The translations under genes and the position numbers were made by a program. From Virgisporangium ochraceum (GTDB lineage: Bacteria; Actinomycetota; Actinomycetes; Mycobacteriales; Micromonosporaceae): 64,000 bases of DNA. Location: contig NZ_BOPH01000105.1 of assembly GCF_016863655.1 (NCBI RefSeq), positions 62,001 through 126,000 of the forward strand, given 5' to 3'. The notes beneath the pieces were generated by a model that ran no database searches, was not told the DNA's origin, and was given only the letters and a program-made list of their open reading frames with translations. This document shows, one piece after another, positions 33,665 to 41,908 of the stretch; positions within the stretch are counted from its first letter, which is position 1; the number at the start of each line of letters is the position of its first letter.

Positions 33665-35916
33665 TGCTGGCGTTCGCATTGCGCACCCTGCGGTTACGCG
33701 CGGGCATGTTCGTGGCGGCCTTTCTCGCCATGTTCATGGCGGCGGCCATCATGATGGCTTGTGGCGGCCTGATCGAGACCGGCATCCGCACGGCTGTCCC
33801 GCCGCGGCAGATGGCCTCGGCCGACATCGTCGTCGCCGGCGACCAGGAGTACCACGACTCCGGTGGCGACCCCGACGAACCTCCGATCCTGCCCGAGCGG
33901 GTCCGTATCGCCGCAGGGCTGGCGGACACGATCGCGGCGCTGCCCGGTGTACACAAGACCGAAAGCTTCGTCTTCGAGGGTGACCCGCCGGCGGGTACGG
34001 TCGACGCGATCGGTGTGATCGCCGAGCCGGGAGTGGACGTCGGCGAGCTCCGGAAGCGCATCGACGCCGAGCTGGACAGCACAACCATCACCCTGGTCGG
34101 TGACGAACGGGGGCGGGCCGAACTACGCGAGGCCAGGGCGAGCGGCGTCACGGTGATGGCCATGGCCGGCGTCCTCACCGCCTATGCGATCCTGGTGTCG
34201 ATCTTCGGAGTGGCGTCCATGCTCGCCCTCGCGATCGCCCAGCGCCAGCAGGACCTGGCGTTGCTGCGGGCCGTGGGGGCTACACCTCGTCAGATGCGCC
34301 GGCTCATCCTTCGCGAGACGCTGCTGCTGTCCCTGCTCGCCACCGCACTGGCCTACCTCCCGGGCCAGCTCCTGGGCGAGCTCGTGTTCGACCAACTGGC
34401 CGAGCGCGGGATCGCCGCGGAGGGCGTGGTCTTCCACCAAGGTTGGATCCCGACCGTGGCCGCCATGGCGGTGGCGATCCTCGCGGCCCTGGCCGGTGCC
34501 CTGGGCGCCGGCAGAAGGGCGTCACGCGTCAGGCCGACGCAGGCGCTCGCGGAGGTCTCCGTCGAAGGCAGGCTGATCGGCGCCGGGCGCCTGCTGCTGG
34601 CGGTGGTCTTCCTCGGCGGTGGACTGGCCATGACCATCGTGACCATCGCCGTGATGAGTGGACCGCTCACGCCGGCCACCGCCGCACCTGCCGTGATCCT
34701 CCTCGCCATCGGGTTCGCCTCACTGGCACCCGTGCTGACCAAGGTCACAACCTTTGCCGTGCAGTGGCCCGTGCGCGCCCTGGGTGGTGTGACCGGCCAG
34801 CTCGCCGTGCTCAACGCGCGCGGCCGCGGCGGCCGGATGGCGGCCGTGATGGGGCCGGTCATCCTGCTGACCGCGGTGTCGACCGGCATCCTGTACCTAC
34901 AGGCGACGAACGACAAGGCTGATCGGCAGAGCTTCGCCGACAACCTGGTCGCCGACGCCGTGGTGACCGCTCAGGACCGCTTCGACCCAGACCTGGTGGG
35001 ACGGATCAACGGCCTGCCGAGCGTCGCCGGCGCCTCGGAGTACGTCGACAGTGTCGGCTTCATCGAGAGTCCGAAGGACAGCTCGCCCATGAACGAGGGC
35101 TGGACCCTGCTGGGCGTCACCGCCGGGGGCGCCGACGCCACCACGCCGGTCGAGGTCACCGCGGGCAGCATCTCCGACCTGCACGGTGACTCGGTCGCGA
35201 TCGAGGACCGGCACGCCGACAGGCTGGGCGTCGACGTCGGCGACACGATCAGGCTGCGGATGGGCGACAACACCGCCCTCGACCTGCGGGTGACAGCGCT
35301 GTTCTCCGCCCCGGACGACTACAACACCCTCCTGCTGCCCGCCGACACCCTGGCCGCCCACACCACCGAGGGACACGCGACGCGCATCCTGGTCACATCC
35401 GAGGGGAACGTCACCCCCGAGCAACTGGTGGCGGACCTGACCGGGGTGACCTCCGCCGAGAAGGGACTGGCCGTCACCGGCCGCGACGTCCTGTTGACGG
35501 AGTTTGACGACCAGAAGCAGACCGCCAACGTCGCGATCTACATCATGGTGCTCATGATCGCGGGGTACGCGGCGATCACGGTGATCAACACTCTGGCGTC
35601 GAGCACGGCGGCGAGGCGGCGGGAGTTCGGGTTGCAGCGGCTCGCGGGCTCGACTCGAGGCCAGGTGATGCGGATGGTCGGCGTGGAGGGTGCGATCCTG
35701 GCCGCCAGCGGCATCGCGCTGGGCTCGGTTGCCGTGGTCGGGGTCCTGGTGCCGGTCAGCCTCAAGCGCCTCGACTCGGTCGTACCCGCTGGCTCCCCGT
35801 GGATCTATGTTTCGACGGCCGCACTCGCCGTCCTGCTGACGCTCGGAGCCATGCTCCTGCCCGCGTGGCGGGCGACACGTGGCCGGCCGGCCGAGGCGGC
35901 GCTCGCCATCGAATAG
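33664..35916 (+). CDS. FtsX-like ABC transporter permease
   Basis: 750 residues. One N-terminal helix precedes an extracellular region. Helices of a first FtsX module lie at about 160-290, then more helices at 300-425. A second large extracellular domain spans ~430-620, and a final FtsX module (I-Y-I-M-V-L-M-I-A-G-Y-A-A-I-T-V-I-N-T-L) closes the protein. R-R-R-E-F-G-L-Q-R-L-A-G-S-T is the ATPase-coupling segment. This double-FtsX layout is common for actinobacterial exporters controlled by an adjacent two-component system. The substrate is unknown. Confidence 0.9.
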   Translation: MLAFALRTLRLRAGMFVAAFLAMFMAAAIMMACGGLIETGIRTAVPPRQMASADIVVAGDQEYHDSGGDPDEPPILPERVRIAAGLADTIAALPGVHKTESFVFEGDPPAGTVDAIGVIAEPGVDVGELRKRIDAELDSTTITLVGDERGRAELREARASGVTVMAMAGVLTAYAILVSIFGVASMLALAIAQRQQDLALLRAVGATPRQMRRLILRETLLLSLLATALAYLPGQLLGELVFDQLAERGIAAEGVVFHQGWIPTVAAMAVAILAALAGALGAGRRASRVRPTQALAEVSVEGRLIGAGRLLLAVVFLGGGLAMTIVTIAVMSGPLTPATAAPAVILLAIGFASLAPVLTKVTTFAVQWPVRALGGVTGQLAVLNARGRGGRMAAVMGPVILLTAVSTGILYLQATNDKADRQSFADNLVADAVVTAQDRFDPDLVGRINGLPSVAGASEYVDSVGFIESPKDSSPMNEGWTLLGVTAGGADATTPVEVTAGSISDLHGDSVAIEDRHADRLGVDVGDTIRLRMGDNTALDLRVTALFSAPDDYNTLLLPADTLAAHTTEGHATRILVTSEGNVTPEQLVADLTGVTSAEKGLAVTGRDVLLTEFDDQKQTANVAIYIMVLMIAGYAAITVINTLASSTAARRREFGLQRLAGSTRGQVMRMVGVEGAILAASGIALGSVAVVGVLVPVSLKRLDSVVPAGSPWIYVSTAALAVLLTLGAMLLPAWRATRGRPAEAALAIE

Positions 35917-36177
35917 CCCGGCGGCATACCTCGGCGGTTGTGAGAGCCACACGCTGCGAGCGCGGCGATGCAGGGAGCGGCCTTCGGTCCGCTACGGGCC
36001 TGTCCCACGCCGTCCGGACCTACTTCGCGATTCCCGCCGCTCCGTCGAGGCCGCTCCGGGCTGACTCCCTCCGCGCGTCGAACAGCCCGGGCAGCCCGGG
36101 TCGTTGTAGCCGGGCGCCTCGTCGGCTATGGTTCTTCTATCTGAGATGTCTTTCTTATTTGAGAATGGAACCCCACA
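35917..36177. other. Intergenic region before the RraA operon
   Basis: 261 bp. The first 180 bp show no gene. The last 50 bp are AT-rich and hold the paired operator-like sites described separately. Confidence 0.5.
36135..36165. promoter_or_regulatory. Paired inverted-repeat sites upstream of RraA operon
   Basis: TTCTTATTTGAGAA (36152-36165) is a near-palindrome. TTCTATCTGAGAT (36135-36147) is a weaker copy next to it. On the opposite strand the first reads TTCTCAAATAAGAA, closely matching CTCTCAAATCAGAG at 38822-38835 before the DUF3500 operon. The TetR protein encoded at 37982 is the likely ligand (inference). Confidence 0.65.
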
Positions 36178-36837
36178 GTGTTCATTGTTGCGGCGACGGA
36201 CAGACTGTTCATCGCTCCGAACTGGGATCGCGTGGCGGTGGCGAAGACTCGCCGTCTGGAGCAGGTGCCGGCGGCCAACGTCGGAGACGCGCTGCAGCGG
36301 ATGACCGTCATGGACGGCGGCATCCGGCTGTTCACCGAGCGCGCCGCGCTGCTTGGAAACGCGCTGACGGTGGACGTGCGGTCGGGTGACAACCTGGCCG
36401 TCCACCGGGCGCTCGACGAAGCCCGGCCGGGCGATGTCCTGGTTGTCAACGGGCACGGGGACGTGACCCGTGCGCTGATCGGTGACCTCATCGGTGAGAT
36501 CATGGTGAATGCCGGGGTCGTCGGCGCGGTGGTCGACGGTGCCGTCCGCGACGTCCAGGCGCTGTCCGAGCTGGGCCTGGCCGTCTACGCGCGTGCGGTC
36601 ACCCCCGCCGGACCTTTCAAGGACGGTCCCGGCACCATCGGTGCGCCGGTGGCGGTCGGCGGCGTGGTGGTGACAGCAGGTGACGTGCTCGTCGGTGATT
36701 CCGACGGCGTCGTCGTCGTTCCACGGCACCGCGTGATGGAGGTCGTGGAGGCGGTCGACGGGATCGGCGAGAAGGAGGAGTCGCTCCGGCAGCGTATCCT
36801 CGCCGCGCGCGCCGGCCACGCGGCGGTGGCCCTGTGA
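36178..36837 (+). CDS. RraA/4-hydroxy-4-methyl-2-oxoglutarate aldolase family protein
   Basis: 219 residues from GTG 36178. V-G-D-A-L-Q-R starts the fold; G-D-L-I-G-E-I-M and A-V-V-D-G-A-V-R-D-V-Q-A-L carry the Arg-Asp pair that coordinates metal and pyruvate-type substrate in the aldolase branch. P-G-T-I-G-A-P-V-A-V-G-G and V-L-V-G-D-S-D-G-V-V-V-V-P close the domain. In catabolic operons such enzymes cleave or decarboxylate oxo-acids, so it is more likely enzymatic here than an RNase E inhibitor. It is first of three coupled genes; its stop overlaps the next start (GTGA). Confidence 0.88.
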   Translation: MFIVAATDRLFIAPNWDRVAVAKTRRLEQVPAANVGDALQRMTVMDGGIRLFTERAALLGNALTVDVRSGDNLAVHRALDEARPGDVLVVNGHGDVTRALIGDLIGEIMVNAGVVGAVVDGAVRDVQALSELGLAVYARAVTPAGPFKDGPGTIGAPVAVGGVVVTAGDVLVGDSDGVVVVPRHRVMEVVEAVDGIGEKEESLRQRILAARAGHAAVAL

Positions 36838-37985
36838 CCACCATGGTGCCCGCCCTCCGGATGGAGGAGCTGCGCCGCTGCTCGCGGCGTCCGGCCCTTG
36901 GCCCGGCACCGCCGGGGGCTGTCTCCCTTGCCATGGGCGAGCCGGACTTCCCGACACCGTCACCGGTGATCGAGGCCGCCGCGGCGGCCTTGCGCAGAGG
37001 AGACACGCACTACGCCGACCAGAAGGGCCTGCCGGAGCTGCGCGCGGCGTTGGCGTCCAGGCTGCCGGCGCATCCGGGCCGGACCTGGACCGCGGAGGAC
37101 GTCGTGGTGACGCACGGCGCGACTGCCGCGCTGGCGTCCGCCGTGCTCGCGATGATCGGCCCCGGCGACCGTGTCGTCATTCCGGAGCCCGCCTACTCGC
37201 TCTACGCCGACCTGGTCGCTTTGGCCGGGGGAACGGTGGACTTCGTCCCGCTCGCTCCGGACCTGCATTGGGACCTCGACGCGTTGGCCGCCGCGCTTCC
37301 CGGGGCGGCGATGATGATGTTCTCGAATCCGTCGAACCCGACCGGCATCGTGCACCGCGAGGAGGAGCTCAAGGCCCTCGGGAAGCTGCTCGACCGCTCC
37401 GACACCTTGGTCGTCAGCGATGAGGCGTACCACCGGCTGGTCTATCCGGGACATGTGTTCACCTCGGCGTTGGAGGTCGAATCGCTGCGCGATCGGACGG
37501 TGTACGTGCAGACGTTCTCCAAGACCTACGCGATGACCGGTTGGCGCGTCGGGTACCTGACCGGGCCGCGTGCGGTGGTGGACGCGGTGGCGCACGCGCA
37601 CCGGACCTACAACGGCTCGTTGAATACGGCGGTCCAGCACGCGGCCCTTGCTGCTCTCGATCTGCCGGACAGGGTCGTCGATGCCATGGTCGACAGGTAC
37701 CGGCAGCGTCGCGAGTTCGTGTTCACCCACGTGTCCGGCATTCCCGGGCTGCACCTGGTTCCGCCGGAGGGAGCGTTCTACGGGTTTCTTCGCTACGACG
37801 CCGACCTGCCCTCCGAAGCGGTCGTTCGCGAGCTCGCCGAGCGGGAGGTGATGGTACGGTCCGGCGCCGAGTACGGGCCCTCGGGCGAGGGGCACATCCG
37901 GATCTCGTTCGCGGCCTCCGAGGAGGACCTGCGGACCGGCCTGGCCCGCCTCGTCCGCTATTTCGGCGATGAGAGAATCCCATGA
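36834..37985 (+). CDS. PLP-dependent class I/II aminotransferase
   Basis: 383 residues from GTG 36834. Fold-type I motifs: M-G-E-P-D-F-P-T-P near the N-terminus, T-H-G-A-T-A-A-L phosphate-binding region, S-N-P-S-N-P-T-G, V-S-D-E-A-Y (Asp that contacts the PLP ring), S-K-T-Y-A-M-T-G-W-R (Schiff-base Lys) and a C-terminal H-I-R-I-S-F with the carboxylate-binding Arg. It probably converts an amino acid to its 2-oxo acid, which could feed the RraA-type enzyme. It overlaps both neighbours by 4 bp. Confidence 0.9.
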   Translation: MTTMVPALRMEELRRCSRRPALGPAPPGAVSLAMGEPDFPTPSPVIEAAAAALRRGDTHYADQKGLPELRAALASRLPAHPGRTWTAEDVVVTHGATAALASAVLAMIGPGDRVVIPEPAYSLYADLVALAGGTVDFVPLAPDLHWDLDALAAALPGAAMMMFSNPSNPTGIVHREEELKALGKLLDRSDTLVVSDEAYHRLVYPGHVFTSALEVESLRDRTVYVQTFSKTYAMTGWRVGYLTGPRAVVDAVAHAHRTYNGSLNTAVQHAALAALDLPDRVVDAMVDRYRQRREFVFTHVSGIPGLHLVPPEGAFYGFLRYDADLPSEAVVRELAEREVMVRSGAEYGPSGEGHIRISFAASEEDLRTGLARLVRYFGDERIP

Positions 37986-38626
37986 GGTTCGGCGAGGGCG
38001 GAGGGGTCATGACCGAGCAGCATGCCTCCCGGAGCGGTGGGCGCCAGCCACGCAGTGACACCCGCCGCAACCGTCGGCGCCTCCTCAAGGCCGTCGGCGA
38101 GCTTGCCCGGGAGGCGCCCGATCAGCTCACCATGCAGGCCGTCGCGTCCCGCGCGGAGGTCGGCCCAGCTACCGCCTACCGTTACTACTCCTCGCTGGAC
38201 GAGGTGCTCGCGGCTTATGTGCTCAGCGTCGTCGAGGAGCTCCGCGATTTCAGTGCGGCATCGACCGCGCAAGGGCGACCGCTGTTCGATTCCGTCGTGA
38301 ACAAGTGGGTGGACCTGCTTGCCGAGCACGGGCCGGCACTGGTGCAGCTCCGATCCAGGCGAGGTTATCTGGAGCGGCTCCACGACGGGAACGAGATCAT
38401 GGTCGCGCTGCGGGATGCCTGGAGCCGGCCGGTGGAGGGGCTGCTCGACGACATCGGCCTCCCGGACAAGATGATCGAGTACGCCGTGTTCCTCGCCAAC
38501 ATGATGTTCGACCCGCGGGAGATCCAGGATCTGCTACAGGAGACAGACCTGTCCCGCCCGGAGGTCATCACGCGGCTGACCGAGGCGTACGGCGGCGCGC
38601 TGCGTGGATGGGCCCGGGCCGGCTGA
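37982..38626 (+). CDS. TetR family regulator of the RraA/DUF3500 locus
   Basis: 214 residues from ATG 37982 (ATG 38009 is an alternative). The HTH at ~28-75 reads L-L-K-A-V-G-E-L-A-R-E, then V-G-P-A-T-A-Y-R-Y-Y-S-S-L-D-E. The C-terminal domain is all-helical. It is the last gene of the RraA operon and lies directly before the six-gene DUF3500 operon. Both promoters carry related inverted repeats, so it probably represses both and is released by a pathway compound (inference). Confidence 0.88.
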   Translation: MRFGEGGGVMTEQHASRSGGRQPRSDTRRNRRRLLKAVGELAREAPDQLTMQAVASRAEVGPATAYRYYSSLDEVLAAYVLSVVEELRDFSAASTAQGRPLFDSVVNKWVDLLAEHGPALVQLRSRRGYLERLHDGNEIMVALRDAWSRPVEGLLDDIGLPDKMIEYAVFLANMMFDPREIQDLLQETDLSRPEVITRLTEAYGGALRGWARAG

Positions 38627-38677
38627 TCGTCCCGGGCGCAGACGCCCACCCGACGAACTCGGCGGCGGGCGCCGGCG

Positions 38678-38748
38678 GTGCGCGGCTGTCCCCGTGCGCG
38701 GCTGTCCCCGTGCGCGGCTGTCCCGTGCGCGGCTGTCCCGTGCGCGGC
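38678..38748. repeat. Tandem 15/16-bp repeat
   Basis: Four copies of GTGCGCGGCTGTCCC(C) (two of 16 bp, two of 15 bp) plus a partial fifth. They lie just after the TetR stop and before the operator region. Not CRISPR: there are no spacers. They could be slippage products. Confidence 0.85.
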
Positions 38749-38804
38749 GCACCTGCTGCTGATCCGGCACTTCAGTGGTGGCGAGCATGGCCCTTCATGA
38801 CGTC

Positions 38805-38835
38805 TCTTATATGATACGGTTCTCTCAAATCAGAG
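38805..38835. promoter_or_regulatory. Paired inverted-repeat sites upstream of DUF3500 operon
   Basis: TCTTATATGATA (38805-38816) and CTCTCAAATCAGAG (38822-38835) lie in an AT-rich island 30-60 bp before the first open frame. They match the sites at 36135-36165 in sequence and in their paired spacing. Probable TetR operators. Confidence 0.65.
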
Positions 38836-38865
38836 GTACCTCTCTCTTTCTCGATAGGGGTAGTA

Positions 38866-38958
38866 ATGGTGAAGCAGCAGGTTGAACGCGAACCCGGCGC
38901 GACGCACGCATCGACCACCGGGGCGTGCCCGCGACCGATGCGGGTCCCCCATGACTGA
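38866..38958 (+). CDS. Short upstream ORF overlapping the DUF3500 start
   Basis: ATG 38866 follows AGGGG by 6 bp and opens a 30-codon frame (M-V-K-Q-Q-V-E-R-E, ending M-R-V-P-H-D). It stops at 38958, eight bases past the first base of the DUF3500 ATG. Stop-start overlap could couple translation of the operon to this leader. No conserved peptide is recognised, and the frame may be fortuitous. Confidence 0.35.
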   Translation: MVKQQVEREPGATHASTTGACPRPMRVPHD

Positions 38959-40099
38959 CGCCGCTGGCGAGGTCGGGAGCCGTATGGCCCAGGCGGCCCA
39001 GGAATGGCTGGACTCCCTGGACGCGGACCAGCGCACGGTGGCGGTCGGACCGGCGCCGGGTGCCGACGGTGTGGCCGAGGCCGAGCGCACCCACTGGTTC
39101 TACACACCCACCGATCACGGCGGCCTCACCTTTCACCAGCAGCGTCCCGCCCAGCATCGGCTGGTGATGCGGCTGGTCGCGAGCGGACTGTCCGAAGCCG
39201 GGTACACCACCGTCGCCACCGTGCTCGGCCTGGAGAACGTGCTCGACCGTGTCGAGGGCTTCTCGGTGAACTGGGGGCGGGAACGTACCCGCGACCCCGG
39301 CATGTACTACCTGCGGGTGTTCGGCGATCCCGGTGGGCCGCGGCCGTGGGGCTGGCGGTTCGGCGGCCACCACGTCTCGCTCAACAACCTCGTGGTCGAC
39401 GGACGTGTCGCCGCCACCACGCCCTGCTTCCTCGGCGCCGACCCGGCCGCCTCGCCGCTCCTGGGTGGCGCGACCCTGCGTCCGCTGGGGACGGCCGAGG
39501 AGCTGGCCCGCGAACTGGTCCGATCCCTGCGCCCCGCGCTCGCCGCACGCGTGCTGCTGCTGGGCCGTGCCCCGAACGACATCGTCGCCGGCAACAGCGC
39601 CCGGATCGACGACCGCGTGCTCAAGCGCCGCGAACTCTGGCGCCCTGGCCGCCACATCCCGGACCGTGCCGAGGAGCCGGCCACCGGCCTCGACGGTGCC
39701 GACCGGCAGGCGGTGGCCCTGACCCCGATGCCCAAGGGCGTGCCGGGCGCCGAGTTCGACGCCGCGCAGCGGGAGTTGCTGCGGGCGCTGATCGGCACCT
39801 ATCTCGGCCGCGTCCCGGACGGGGTCTCCCCGCTGCCCCGCTACGACGACCCGGCGGCGCTGGACGCCGTGCACCTCGCCTGGGCCGGCGCCACCACGGC
39901 GGGCGAGCCGCACTACTACCGCCTGCAGGGCCCGCGGCTGCTCATCGAGTGGACCAACATCCACCGCGGCGTCAACCACGCACACGCCGCGTGGCGGGAT
40001 CCGGAGACGGATTTCGGCGGCGACGTCCTCGCCGCCCACCACGCCGCCCACCACGCCGCCCACCACGCCGCCCACCACGCCGCCCACCACCCGCGATGA
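38951..40099 (+). CDS. DUF3500 family protein with histidine-repeat tail
   Basis: 382 residues from ATG 38951. It has the DUF3500 blocks H-W-F-Y-T-P-T, the G-L-T-F-H-Q-Q-R-P-A-Q-H-R-L region, R-D-P-G-M-Y-Y-L-R-V-F-G, and W-G-W-R-F-G-G-H-H-V-S-L-N-N, and ends its core with W-T-N-I-H-R-G-V-N-H-A-H-A-A-W-R-D-P. Many His residues suggest a metal site; the family's reaction is unknown. An unusual C-terminus carries five A-A-H-H units from a 12-bp tandem repeat. No signal peptide. It is first of a six-gene operon. Confidence 0.85.
   Translation: MTDAAGEVGSRMAQAAQEWLDSLDADQRTVAVGPAPGADGVAEAERTHWFYTPTDHGGLTFHQQRPAQHRLVMRLVASGLSEAGYTTVATVLGLENVLDRVEGFSVNWGRERTRDPGMYYLRVFGDPGGPRPWGWRFGGHHVSLNNLVVDGRVAATTPCFLGADPAASPLLGGATLRPLGTAEELARELVRSLRPALAARVLLLGRAPNDIVAGNSARIDDRVLKRRELWRPGRHIPDRAEEPATGLDGADRQAVALTPMPKGVPGAEFDAAQRELLRALIGTYLGRVPDGVSPLPRYDDPAALDAVHLAWAGATTAGEPHYYRLQGPRLLIEWTNIHRGVNHAHAAWRDPETDFGGDVLAAHHAAHHAAHHAAHHAAHHPR
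40031..40090 (+). repeat. 12-bp tandem repeat encoding (AAHH)5
   Basis: Five identical GCCGCCCACCAC units at the 3' end of the DUF3500 gene, in frame. The array adds ten histidines in pairs to the protein tail. Confidence 0.95.
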
Positions 40100-40109
40100 G
40101 AAACGGGAC

Positions 40110-41906
40110 GTGACAAACATGGCCACAGCTGCCCACACGACGCGCCCCACGCTGCGGGGATCCTTTGGCATGTGCGCGTCGACGCACTGGCTGGCGTCCG
40201 CGACGGCCCAGTCTGTGCTGGAGCGGGGTGGCAACGCGTTCGACGCGGCGACCGCCGGCGCCTTCGTGCTGCACGTGGCCGAACCCCATCTCAACGGGCC
40301 GGGCGGTGATCTCGTCGCCGTGTTCGCGACCGCGGCGGGATCGTCTCCGCTCGTGCTGGTGGGACAGGGCCATGCTCCGCGGGGAGCCACGATCGAGCAC
40401 TTCCGGGCCGAAGGGCTGGATCACGTCCCAGGTGCGGGTGCCCTGGCCGCCGCCGTTCCGGGCGCTGTCGACTCCTGGCTCTGGCTGCTCGCCGAGTTCG
40501 GTACCTGGGAACTCACCGACGTCCTGGCCTACGCGATCGACTACGCGGAGCGCGGCGTTCCGGTCGTCCCTCAACTGGCACGTGTGCTGGCCACGGTCGA
40601 GGGACTCTTCCGGACGCACTGGCCGACGTCGTACGCGCTGTGGATGCCCGGAGGACAGGTCCCACAACCGCATGCGACCCTCGCCAATCCCGTCTACGCC
40701 CAGACTCTGCGCCGGCTGAGCACCACCGGCGACGGCGAGACGAGAACCGCCCGGATCGAATCCGCGCGGCGCGCCTGGCGAACCGGGTTCGTGGCGGCCA
40801 CCGTGGCGAAGTTCGCGGCGACGCCGCACCGGCATTCCTCGGGCGGGGACCACGCCGGCGTGATCACCGCCGCCGACTTCGCCGACTTCCTTCCGTCCGT
40901 CGAGCCCGCGCTCACCGCGCAGTTCCGGGGGATCACGGTGGCGAAGGCGGGCTTGTGGTCCCAGGGCCCCAAGCTGCTGCAGGCCCTCACCATGCTCGAC
41001 CACTTCGATGACGAACACATCGATCCGTCGACCGCCGCGGGAATCCACACCATCACCGAGGCTCTGAAGCTGGCCATGGCCGACCGGGAGGCGTTCTACG
41101 GGCATCTGGACCCGGCGGAAGCGGAAGCAGTGGTGCGGCGGCTGCTGTCCACCCGGTACAGCAAGGAGCGCGCCGGTCTGATCGGCCCGGTGGCGTCAAC
41201 CGCGTTCCGGCCCGGTGACATCGGCGTCACACCGTACATCCCACCGCTCGTCACCGACCGGCACGACGTCCGGGCCGACGGAGTGGGGGAACCCACTGTG
41301 GGACAGACCGGGCAGACCCGGGGCGACACCTGCCACATCGACGTCGTCGACCGCTGGGGAAACATCATCTCCGCCACACCGTCGGGAGGGTGGCTCCAGT
41401 CCTCGCCCGCCGTGCCGGAACTCGGTTTCGCGCTCGGCACACGGCTTCAGATGACATGGCTGGACGCGGCCGCCCCGTCACGCCTTGCGCCGGGACGGCG
41501 GCCTCGCACGACACTGTCGCCGACCCTGCTGCTGCGCAACGGCAGGCCCGTGGCCGCGCTCGGCACACCGGGGGGTGACCAGCAGGATCAATGGCAACTG
41601 ATCTACCTGGTGCGCACGCTCGCTCTCGGGCTGGATCCGCAGGAGGCGATCGACGCACCGGCGTTCCACACCACGGCGGTACCGAGTTCGTTCTGGCCAC
41701 GGACCTGGACGCCGGGCGGATTGGTGATCGAGGAACGAGTGGGCGGGGCTGTCATCGACGAGTTGCGCGAACGTGGCCACGACGTGACCGTCTCCGGACC
41801 GTGGAGCCAGGGCCGGCTGTCAGTCGTCACACGTGATCCGGACAGCGGCGTCCTGCAGGCGGCGGCGAACCCGCGCGGTGCACAGGGTTACGCGGCGGGG
41901 CGCTGA
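40110..41906 (+). CDS. Gamma-glutamyltransferase-family Ntn hydrolase
   Basis: 598 residues; GTG 40110 or ATG 40119. G-N-A-F-D-A-A-T-A and E-P-H-L-N-G-P-G-G-D are large-subunit motifs. The autoprocessing site reads G-D-T-C-H-I-D-V-V-D, with Thr as the new N-terminal nucleophile where typical enzymes have T-T-H. A Gly-rich T-P-G-G-D-Q-Q segment follows. There is no signal peptide, so unlike classical GGT it is probably cytoplasmic and may hydrolyse an acyl or gamma-glutamyl amide of the pathway substrate. It lies 10 bp after the DUF3500 gene and 2 bp before the YoaK gene. Confidence 0.88.
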   Translation: MTNMATAAHTTRPTLRGSFGMCASTHWLASATAQSVLERGGNAFDAATAGAFVLHVAEPHLNGPGGDLVAVFATAAGSSPLVLVGQGHAPRGATIEHFRAEGLDHVPGAGALAAAVPGAVDSWLWLLAEFGTWELTDVLAYAIDYAERGVPVVPQLARVLATVEGLFRTHWPTSYALWMPGGQVPQPHATLANPVYAQTLRRLSTTGDGETRTARIESARRAWRTGFVAATVAKFAATPHRHSSGGDHAGVITAADFADFLPSVEPALTAQFRGITVAKAGLWSQGPKLLQALTMLDHFDDEHIDPSTAAGIHTITEALKLAMADREAFYGHLDPAEAEAVVRRLLSTRYSKERAGLIGPVASTAFRPGDIGVTPYIPPLVTDRHDVRADGVGEPTVGQTGQTRGDTCHIDVVDRWGNIISATPSGGWLQSSPAVPELGFALGTRLQMTWLDAAAPSRLAPGRRPRTTLSPTLLLRNGRPVAALGTPGGDQQDQWQLIYLVRTLALGLDPQEAIDAPAFHTTAVPSSFWPRTWTPGGLVIEERVGGAVIDELRERGHDVTVSGPWSQGRLSVVTRDPDSGVLQAAANPRGAQGYAAGR

Positions 41907-41908
41907 GT

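Noticed and set aside
36178..36837. RraA as an RNase E inhibitor
   Set aside because: Operon context with an aminotransferase and the Arg-Asp metal site favour the aldolase branch.
38678..38748. Possible CRISPR array
   Set aside because: Repeats are contiguous with no spacers.
38825..40390. 521-residue minus-strand open frame with Val-Gly repeats
   Set aside because: Antisense to the DUF3500 gene; the repeat is the reverse of the His-tail array.
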